A stretch of 64,000 bases of DNA, from assembly GCA_024690605.1 (NCBI GenBank), contig JAILOV010000034.1:1-64000 (forward strand). The letters are read 5' to 3'. This document shows positions 56,961 through 64,000 of this stretch, piece by piece. Made by a program: the position numbers and the translations under genes. Position 1 is the first letter of the stretch, and each line of letters begins with the position of its first letter. Below the pieces are notes generated by a model that worked only from the letters and a program-made list of their open reading frames with translations, was not told the DNA's origin and made no database searches. Origin of the DNA: Lachnospiraceae bacterium (GTDB taxonomy: Bacteria; Bacillota; Clostridia; Lachnospirales; Lachnospiraceae).

Positions 56961-57031
56961 AGCCAGGAGAGGATGCGCAGGGGCGCGGCACAAAGCCGCG
57001 CCTTTTGCGTTTTTGTATACCGGGAGAACAC

Positions 57032-58438
57032 ATGGACGGACTGGAAGAACGGGTTTATGAGGTCATCCGCAAAGAGCATATGATCGAGCCGGGCGAACGG
57101 GTGCTGGTCGGTGTGTCCGGCGGTGCGGATTCGGTCTGTCTTTTTTCGGTACTGCTTGCATTGAAACAGAGACTGTCCTGTTCCCTGACTGTTGTTCATG
57201 TCAATCACGGCATGCGCCCGGCAGCGGCAGCCGAGGAGATGTTTGTCGAACGGCTGGCCGCGGAACGCGGGGTGCCGTTTCTTGCCGCACATATCGATGT
57301 GCCCGCCCGCCGGAAAAGGGAGAAACGCTCACCGGAGGATGCGGCCAGACAGGGTCGTTATGAGGCTTTCGCGCGCATCATGCGCGAGACCGGCGCAGAC
57401 AGACTGGCGCTTGCCCACAATCGGGAGGATCAGGCCGAAACCGTTCTGTTTAAACTGTTCCGCGGTACCGGTCTGCGCGGATTTGCCGGCATGGAAGCCG
57501 TGCGGCCTGCCGGAGAAGAAGGGGACCCCTTTGCGCTCCCGCTGATCCGGCCGCTCCTGTACACGTCGCGCCGGGAGATCGAGGCATATCTGTCCCGAAA
57601 GGGTCTGGAACACATGGAGGACGATTCCAACGCGAGTGATGCCTATGCGAGAAACCGCATCCGCAGACATCTGCTTCCCTATGCCGAGGAGGAGATCCAT
57701 GCACAGGCGGCCGGACATCTGGCCGCAGCCGCGGCGCATGCGCGGGAGGCACTGGTCTATATCGAAGGGGAAGCGGAGAAACGATACAGGGAGATCCTTT
57801 GCGGGAAGGAACTGGATGTGACGGCTCTGAACGGAGAACCGGCGGTGATAAAAAAGGAGATCCTGTTCCGTGCGCTCCGGGATGCGGGTGTGCACGGTGA
57901 GATCGGACAGGCGCATACGGAAGCGCTCCTGAAGCTGATCTCCTCGACGGAAGGTTCCCGGCGGATCGCTCTGCCGGGCGGGTTTGCCGCCGAAAGGACC
58001 TATGACCGGCTGCGGATCATCAGGGAAGAGAAGGAGGTGCAGTCTGCAGAGCGGATCACGCTGACCGACGGGGCACAGACCGTTGCACTCCCGGGTGTGG
58101 GACGTGTGATCGTCACGCTTTCGGATCGCGGGGACGGGCAGGAAATTCCCGCGGATTTCTATACAAAATGGTTTGATTCTGATAAAATAAAACAGTCTTT
58201 GTGCTTCAGGAGGAGACGGCAGGGCGACTGGATCGACGTCGGAAACGGCCGGAAATCGCTGAAAAAGGAGATGATCGACCGGAAGATCCCCGCGGCCCGC
58301 AGGGACGGTCTGTGGCTTTTGGCAGCGGGCGATGAGATCCTGTGGATCGTGGGCGATCGTCGGTGCGAAGCATACAGGATCACGGACAGCACGCAGCACA
58401 TCCTGAAAATGACATTTATCGGGGATCAGACGGTATAG
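57032..58438 (+). CDS. tilS: tRNA(Ile)-lysidine synthetase
   Basis: VLVGVSGGADSVCLFSVL PP-loop; VHVNHGMRPAA; LALAHNREDQAETVLFKLFRGTGLRG. Confidence 0.95.
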   Translation: MDGLEERVYEVIRKEHMIEPGERVLVGVSGGADSVCLFSVLLALKQRLSCSLTVVHVNHGMRPAAAAEEMFVERLAAERGVPFLAAHIDVPARRKREKRSPEDAARQGRYEAFARIMRETGADRLALAHNREDQAETVLFKLFRGTGLRGFAGMEAVRPAGEEGDPFALPLIRPLLYTSRREIEAYLSRKGLEHMEDDSNASDAYARNRIRRHLLPYAEEEIHAQAAGHLAAAAAHAREALVYIEGEAEKRYREILCGKELDVTALNGEPAVIKKEILFRALRDAGVHGEIGQAHTEALLKLISSTEGSRRIALPGGFAAERTYDRLRIIREEKEVQSAERITLTDGAQTVALPGVGRVIVTLSDRGDGQEIPADFYTKWFDSDKIKQSLCFRRRRQGDWIDVGNGRKSLKKEMIDRKIPAARRDGLWLLAAGDEILWIVGDRRCEAYRITDSTQHILKMTFIGDQTV

Positions 58439-58462
58439 CGCGCAGGCAGAGGAGGTTATCAT

Positions 58463-58987
58463 ATGGCAGAACGAGTGGCGGTCATGTTTACCGAGGAGCA
58501 GGTCGATGCCCGCATCCGCGAGCTGGGAGCGCAGATCAGCCGGGATTATGAGGGGAAGACGATCCACCTGATCTGCGTGCTGAAGGGCGGCAGTTTTTAT
58601 CTCTGCGAGCTGGCCAAGAGGATCACGGTTCCCGTGACGCTCGATTTCATGTCGGTCTCCAGTTACGGTTCGAGCACAAAATCGAGCGGTGTCGTGCGCA
58701 TCGTCAAGGATCTGGATCAGTCGATCGAGGGTCGTGACGTGCTGGTGGTCGAGGATATCGTCGATTCCGGGCGCACGCTTTCCTATCTGCTCCCGCTGAT
58801 GAAGGACAGAGGTCCGGCCAGTGTGAAACTGACGACACTTCTGGACAAGCCGGACCGGAGAGAGACGGATGTGCACGTGGATTATACGGGGTTTGCCATT
58901 CCGGACAAATTCGTGGTGGGCTACGGTCTGGATTATGATCAGAAATACCGGAATCTCCCTTTTATCGGCGAGATGATCTTTGAGTAG
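58463..58987 (+). CDS. hpt: Hypoxanthine phosphoribosyltransferase
   Basis: VLKGGSFYLCELAKR, VLVVEDIVDSGRTLSYLL PRPP loop. Confidence 0.96.
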   Translation: MAERVAVMFTEEQVDARIRELGAQISRDYEGKTIHLICVLKGGSFYLCELAKRITVPVTLDFMSVSSYGSSTKSSGVVRIVKDLDQSIEGRDVLVVEDIVDSGRTLSYLLPLMKDRGPASVKLTTLLDKPDRRETDVHVDYTGFAIPDKFVVGYGLDYDQKYRNLPFIGEMIFE

Positions 58988-58996
58988 AGGTAATCC

Positions 58997-60844
58997 GTGA
59001 ACAATAACAATCGCGAACGCAGTTTTTCATTCTATTTCTGGATCGTACTGATCTTTGTCGTGCTGGTTGTCTTTCTGGAGTATAACCGCGGCAGATCGGC
59101 GACGGCGGATGCGGAAGCCTATACGATCGGTGCGATGACGGAGGATCTTGAGCAGGGACTGGTCGCCGGAGCGGTGATCATACCGAACCGGGAGACGCCG
59201 ACCGGATCCGTGCGCGTGGCGCTGCGCGGAGGCACACAGCGGACACTTTATGTCACCGATGTGGCTGAGGCGGAACGGATCCTGCGCGAGCACTATGTGG
59301 ATCCCGAAGTGCGCGATGTCGCACCGGAAGGGTTCAACCTGATGACCTGGCTTCCCGTGCTCCTGATGATCATTTTCTGTGTCTTTTTCTTCGTGATGAT
59401 GAACAATGCCCAGTCGATGGGCGGCGGCGGTGCCCGGATGATGAATTTCGGACGCAGCAGAGCCAAACGTTCCGGACCGGAGGACAACAAGACGACGATG
59501 AAGGATGTCGCCGGCCTCAGGGAAGAAAAGGAACAGATGGAGGAGATCGTCACCTTCCTGAAGGATCCGGAGCGATTCACCAGAGTCGGTGCCAGGATCC
59601 CCAAGGGCATCCTGCTGGAGGGAGCACCCGGTACCGGCAAGACGCTGCTTGCCAAGGCGATCGCGGGCGAAGCCGGTGTGCCGTTCTTTTCGATCTCCGG
59701 TTCCGATTTTGTCGAGATGTTCGTCGGTGTCGGTGCATCCCGTGTGCGGGATCTCTTTGCCGAGGCCAAGATGAGCGCACCCTGCATCGTGTTCATCGAT
59801 GAGATCGATGCCGTCGCGAGAAGGCGCGGCACCGGTATGGGCGGCGGACATGATGAGCGCGAGCAGACACTGAATCAGCTGCTTGTCGAGATGGACGGTT
59901 TTGCCACGAATGAGGGCATCATCGTGATGGCGGCGACCAACCGCGTGGACATCCTGGATCCCGCGATCCTGCGTCCCGGCCGTTTTGACCGCAAGATCAC
60001 CGTTTCGCGTCCGGATATCGGCGGCCGCGAAGAGATCCTCAAGGTACACGCGGACGGCAAGCCCCTGGCGGAGGATGTCGATCTGAAGCAGATCGCGCAG
60101 ACGACGGCGGGATTTACCGGCGCGGATCTGGAAAACCTGCTCAATGAATCGGCGATCCGCGCCGCCATGAAGGATCGGACATTCATCAATCAGACGGATA
60201 TCAAGGAGGCGTTCGTGCAGGTCGGGATCGGCACGGAGAAGCACAGCCGCGTGATCTCGGACGAGGAAAAGAGGATCACGGCCTATCACGAGTCGGGACA
60301 TGCGATCCTGTTCCATGTGCTGCCGCATGTGGGACCGGTCTATACGGTTTCGGTGATCCCCACGGGAGCCGGCGCCGCGGGCTACACGATGCCGCTGCCG
60401 GAAAAGGATGAGATGTTCCTGACCAAACAGAAGATGCTGGAGGAGATCATGGTGTCTCTGGGCGGACGCATTGCGGAGGAACTGATCTTCGGCAGCGACG
60501 ATATCACGACGGGCGCGAGTGCCGATATCAAAAAGGCCACATCGGAAGCCAGGCGGATGGTCACCCGTTACGGCATGAGCGAGAACATCGGTGTCATCAG
60601 CTACGAAGAGGAAGAAGACGACGTCTTTATCGGCTATGATCTGGGACACCGCCACAAGCACAGCGAGCAGATGGCGGGTGAGATCGACAGAGAGGTCAAG
60701 GAGATCATCGATTCCTGCTACCAGAAGGCCAGAGAGATCATCCAGAAGAACATCGATGTGCTGCACGCGGCCGCAGGGCTGCTGATGGAAAAAGAAAAGA
60801 TCTCCAGAGAAGAGTTTGAAGCGCTGTTCCCCGCAGGGACGTGA
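58997..60844 (+). CDS. ftsH: ATP-dependent zinc metalloprotease FtsH
   Basis: [24 protein letters not shown] region [14 protein letters not shown] zinc site. Confidence 0.97.
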   Translation: MNNNNRERSFSFYFWIVLIFVVLVVFLEYNRGRSATADAEAYTIGAMTEDLEQGLVAGAVIIPNRETPTGSVRVALRGGTQRTLYVTDVAEAERILREHYVDPEVRDVAPEGFNLMTWLPVLLMIIFCVFFFVMMNNAQSMGGGGARMMNFGRSRAKRSGPEDNKTTMKDVAGLREEKEQMEEIVTFLKDPERFTRVGARIPKGILLEGAPGTGKTLLAKAIAGEAGVPFFSISGSDFVEMFVGVGASRVRDLFAEAKMSAPCIVFIDEIDAVARRRGTGMGGGHDEREQTLNQLLVEMDGFATNEGIIVMAATNRVDILDPAILRPGRFDRKITVSRPDIGGREEILKVHADGKPLAEDVDLKQIAQTTAGFTGADLENLLNESAIRAAMKDRTFINQTDIKEAFVQVGIGTEKHSRVISDEEKRITAYHESGHAILFHVLPHVGPVYTVSVIPTGAGAAGYTMPLPEKDEMFLTKQKMLEEIMVSLGGRIAEELIFGSDDITTGASADIKKATSEARRMVTRYGMSENIGVISYEEEEDDVFIGYDLGHRHKHSEQMAGEIDREVKEIIDSCYQKAREIIQKNIDVLHAAAGLLMEKEKISREEFEALFPAGT

Positions 60845-60862
60845 CGACAGGAGAGAACAGGG

Positions 60863-63001
60863 ATGTTTGATATCAGGGAGATCTTCCATGATATGACCGC
60901 GCAGTTCCTCGAACCGGCTCAGGCCGATCCCGGGGAAACGGTGGAGATCACCCTTCGGACGGGGGAGGATCTGGAATCGGGGTCGGTCGACCTGATCCGG
61001 TGTGTCACGGAAAACGCGGATGAAGGCGATGTGATCTATGTCCGCAAATCCATGCGGCGGGAAAGGGAAGCGGTCAACGGCTTTTATCTCTGGCACGCCG
61101 CATTGCAGCTTTCGGAAGAACCGGTCTTCTATTTCTTTGAAATACGGACATCAATGCAGAAGATCGTTTATGACCGGCTGGGTGCCTCCTTCGGAGAGAG
61201 ACCGCCGGTCTTTTTCCGTATGATCCCCGGTTTCCGCACACCCGCCTGGGCGGAGGGTGCCGTGATGTATCAGATCTTTACCGACCGCTTCTGCAACGGT
61301 GATCATTCCAACGATGTGCTCTCCGACGAATACAGCTATAACGGGGCACATTCGGTTCGGATCACCGACTGGTCAAGAGTTCCGTCGGCGGATGGCGGTG
61401 ACATCCGCGAGTTTTACGGGGGTGATCTGCAGGGGATCATCGACAGGCTGGATTATCTTAAGGAGCTGGGGATCGAAGCGATCTATCTGAATCCGATCTT
61501 CTGCTCTCCGTCGACACACAAGTATGACACGCAGGACTATGAGCATATCGATCCGCATTTCGGACGGCTGGTCGCCGATCACGGCGCGCTTCTTGCCCGG
61601 GAGAATCAGGATAACGCCGGGGCGGAGCGCTATATCACGCGCATCTCCTCCGTGGAGAACCTGGAGGCGAGCGACGCGCTGTTTGCGCTCCTCGTGAAAA
61701 AGGCGCATGAGCACGGTATCCGCGTGATCATTGACGGCGTGTTCAACCACTGCGGCTCGTTTAACAAGTGGATGGACCGCGAGCGGATCTATGAGCGCGC
61801 GGAAGGCTATGAAAAGGGCGCCTATGTGGATGAGAAGAGCCCTTATCACGATTATTTCACCTTCCGGGACGGAAGCTGGCCGTATAATGCGCACTACGAC
61901 GGCTGGTGGAACTATGACACACTGCCGAAACTGAATTATGAAGGCTCCGAGGAACTCGTCAAACGGATCCTCGCGATCGCGAAGAAGTGGGTGTCGGCGC
62001 CTTATCATGCGGACGGCTGGCGTCTCGATGTGGCGGCGGATCTGGGACACAGCGCGGCGTTCAATCACGATTTCTGGAGGCGGTTCCGCAAGGCCGTCAA
62101 AGAAGCCAATCCGGAGGCGGTGATCATCGCGGAACACTATGGCGATGCCGGTCCGTGGCTTTCCGGCGGGGAATGGGATTCCGTGATGAACTACGACGCC
62201 TTTATGGAGCCGGTCAGCTGGTTCTTTACCGGGATGGAGAAGCACAGCGATGCCTTCGAACCGGGCGCCATCGGCAATGAAGAGCGCTTCTGGGAGATGA
62301 TCGACGGCAATGCCGCGCGCAATTTTCCGCAGGGCTCTCTGTTCATGGCGATGAATGAGCTGTCCAATCATGATCATTCCCGTTTTCTCACCAGGACGAA
62401 CGGCAAGGTCGGCCGGAGTGCGGTGCTTGGTGCTGCGGCCGCGTCCGAGGATATCAATCCGGCCGTATTCCGTGAGGCGGTGCTCCTGCAGATGACCTGG
62501 CCGGGGGCACCGACGGTGTACTATGGCGATGAGGCGGGTGTCTGCGGGTTTACCGATCCGGATAACCGGCGCACCTATCCCTGGGGAGCGGAGGACGCAG
62601 GTCTGCTTGCTTTTCACAGGGACGTGATCCGGCTGCACAGGGAGAATGCGGAGCTGCGGCACGGGTCCCTTCTCCGGCTCGGTTCGCAGCGAGGTGTGAT
62701 CGCCTACGGGCGGTTCCTTAAGGATCAGGCCTGTGTGGTGCTCATCAACCGCAATGATTACACCGTGACGGATGATTATGATGTGCATCTGCTGGGGATA
62801 CCGGTCAATGCCGTGGTCAGGCAGCTGATCATGACCGGATCGTCCGGGTATCACACTTCCGCGGAGGAACGCTTTGTCAAGAGCGGGATACTCACCGTGA
62901 CTCTGGCACACAACACGGGTATGGTCTTCAAGTACGCAGGCGGCATGAAACGGGACGCGGAAAACTTCCGCGCACACGCACGGTTTTTGGCTTTTGAATG
63001 A
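60863..63001 (+). CDS. GH13 alpha-amylase family glycoside hydrolase (neopullulanase/cyclomaltodextrinase-like)
   Basis: IFTDRFCNGDHSNDV, GVFNHCG, GWRLDVAADLGH, AEHYGDAGPW, LSNHDHSRF catalytic regions. Confidence 0.92.
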   Translation: MFDIREIFHDMTAQFLEPAQADPGETVEITLRTGEDLESGSVDLIRCVTENADEGDVIYVRKSMRREREAVNGFYLWHAALQLSEEPVFYFFEIRTSMQKIVYDRLGASFGERPPVFFRMIPGFRTPAWAEGAVMYQIFTDRFCNGDHSNDVLSDEYSYNGAHSVRITDWSRVPSADGGDIREFYGGDLQGIIDRLDYLKELGIEAIYLNPIFCSPSTHKYDTQDYEHIDPHFGRLVADHGALLARENQDNAGAERYITRISSVENLEASDALFALLVKKAHEHGIRVIIDGVFNHCGSFNKWMDRERIYERAEGYEKGAYVDEKSPYHDYFTFRDGSWPYNAHYDGWWNYDTLPKLNYEGSEELVKRILAIAKKWVSAPYHADGWRLDVAADLGHSAAFNHDFWRRFRKAVKEANPEAVIIAEHYGDAGPWLSGGEWDSVMNYDAFMEPVSWFFTGMEKHSDAFEPGAIGNEERFWEMIDGNAARNFPQGSLFMAMNELSNHDHSRFLTRTNGKVGRSAVLGAAAASEDINPAVFREAVLLQMTWPGAPTVYYGDEAGVCGFTDPDNRRTYPWGAEDAGLLAFHRDVIRLHRENAELRHGSLLRLGSQRGVIAYGRFLKDQACVVLINRNDYTVTDDYDVHLLGIPVNAVVRQLIMTGSSGYHTSAEERFVKSGILTVTLAHNTGMVFKYAGGMKRDAENFRAHARFLAFE

Positions 63002-63009
63002 AATAATGG

Positions 63010-63038
63010 TTGTTGCCCGGTGATAACCGGAGTATAAT
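63010..63038 (+). promoter_or_regulatory. Sigma-A-type promoter for fba with a palindromic spacer
   Basis: TTGTTG - 17 bp - TATAAT; CCGGTGATAACCGG (63017-63030) within the spacer. Confidence 0.65.
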
Positions 63039-63085
63039 AGAACACGTTCAATATTGTTTTGTTTCAAAGAAAGGACGGTATCATT

Positions 63086-64000
63086 ATGGCGTTAGTAACC
63101 ACAAAGGACATGTTCGCCAAGGCCTATGACGGCGGATACGCGATCGGCGCATTCAATGTCAACAACATGGAGATCGTGCAGGGGATCACGGAAGCCGCTT
63201 CCGAGCTCAAGAGCCCGGTTATCCTTCAGGTGTCCAAGGGTGCGAGAGCCTATGCGAATCATAAATATCTGGTGGCCATGGTGAATGCGGCGGTGGAGCT
63301 CTATCCGGAGATCCCGATCGCGCTGCATCTGGATCACGGTGACACCTTTGAACTCTGCAAGGACTGCATTGACGGCGGGTTCACTTCGGTCATGATTGAT
63401 GCTTCCTCCAAGAGCTTTGAGGACAACATCGCTCTGACGAAGCAGGTCGTGGAATATGCGCACGATCACGGCGTTGTGGTTGAGGCCGAGCTGGGCACGC
63501 TCGCAGGAATCGAGGACGAGGTCGTCGTTGAGGCCGGCAAGGAGAGCTACACCCGCCCGGAAGAGGTCGAGGAGTTCGTGTCCAGGACCGGCTGCGATTC
63601 CCTGGCGATCGCCATCGGCACCTCTCACGGCGCATACAAGTTCACCGCGGCACAGTGCACGAGAAACGCTGACGGCGTGCTGGTGCCCCCGCCGCTCCGC
63701 TTTGATGTGCTCGAGGAGTGCATCAAGCGCCTGCCGGGCTTCCCGATCGTGCTTCACGGTTCTTCTTCCGTTCCGCAGGAGTTTGTCAAGATGGTCAACC
63801 AGTACGGCGGCAACATGCCCGATGCGGTCGGCATTCCGGAAGAGCAGCTCCGCAAGGCCGCGACACTGGCGGTCTGCAAGATCAACATCGATTCCGACAT
63901 CCGTCTGGCGATGACCGGCAACATCCGCAAGTATTTCGCGGAGCATCCGGATCACTTCGATCCCAGACAGTATCTGAAGCCCGCCCGTCAGGCGGTCAAG
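63086..64000 (+). CDS. fba: Class II fructose-bisphosphate aldolase, 3'-truncated by window edge
   Basis: Manual translation MALVTTKDMFAKAYDGGYAIGAFNVNNMEIVQGI...ALHLDHGDTFE...VEAELGTLAGIEDEV...GSSSVPQE; absent from the track because no stop lies in the window. Confidence 0.96.
   Translation, partial: MALVTTKDMFAKAYDGGYAIGAFNVNNMEIVQGITEAASELKSPVILQVSKGARAYANHKYLVAMVNAAVELYPEIPIALHLDHGDTFELCKDCIDGGFTSVMIDASSKSFEDNIALTKQVVEYAHDHGVVVEAELGTLAGIEDEVVVEAGKESYTRPEEVEEFVSRTGCDSLAIAIGTSHGAYKFTAAQCTRNADGVLVPPPLRFDVLEECIKRLPGFPIVLHGSSSVPQEFVKMVNQYGGNMPDAVGIPEEQLRKAATLAVCKINIDSDIRLAMTGNIRKYFAEHPDHFDPRQYLKPARQAVK

Noticed and set aside
59027-61096. 689-aa minus-strand ORF
   Set aside because: Mirror frame of ftsH; no recognisable domain.
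1-64000. CRISPR arrays, IS elements, prophage, integrases, tRNA/rRNA genes
   Set aside because: No regularly spaced repeats, transposase/integrase-like proteins, or recognisable tRNA/rRNA sequence were found by reading; a tRNAscan-SE or ISfinder run was not possible.

Overview
The window is a GC-rich chromosomal segment that looks like a Clostridia/Lachnospiraceae-type Firmicute, inferred from gene content and the yabO-divIC-tilS-hpt-ftsH order. I saw no rRNA, tRNA, CRISPR array, IS element or prophage. The left part (0-17.6 kb) carries central carbon metabolism: partial pckA, FGGY kinase, araD, split transketolase, rpe and pgi. It also carries map, metG, a DUF624-GGDEF pair and an MsmX/UgpC-type sugar ABC ATPase. 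The middle part (17.6-41.0 kb) is one long minus-strand block. Its first half is a MacB/FtsX-type exporter cassette with two different ATPases, one large permease and two adaptor lipoproteins, one of which appears duplicated. This cassette is bracketed by two paralogous Cys-containing proteins of unclear function. Its second half is a carbohydrate-import cluster with two solute-binding proteins, four permeases, and DUF5696-, YIP1- and NHL-type accessory proteins, but no ATPase. The right part (41-64 kb) is mostly housekeeping: dacF-like, trmB, trxA, murI, nrdDG, CPBP protease, lysR, proS, cca, PEGA protein, hup, yabO/rqcP-like, divIC, tilS, hpt, ftsH, GH13 and partial fba. The best candidates for something undescribed are the exporter cassette with its paralogous pair and the ATPase-less DUF5696/YIP1/NHL import cluster. 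Others are a nested structured element after msmX, a shared ATTGCACAAT palindromic motif at msmX and at the import cluster, a 59-aa ORF, and a predicted leaderless trmB transcript. All calls come from reading the sequence and recalling families; no search was run.
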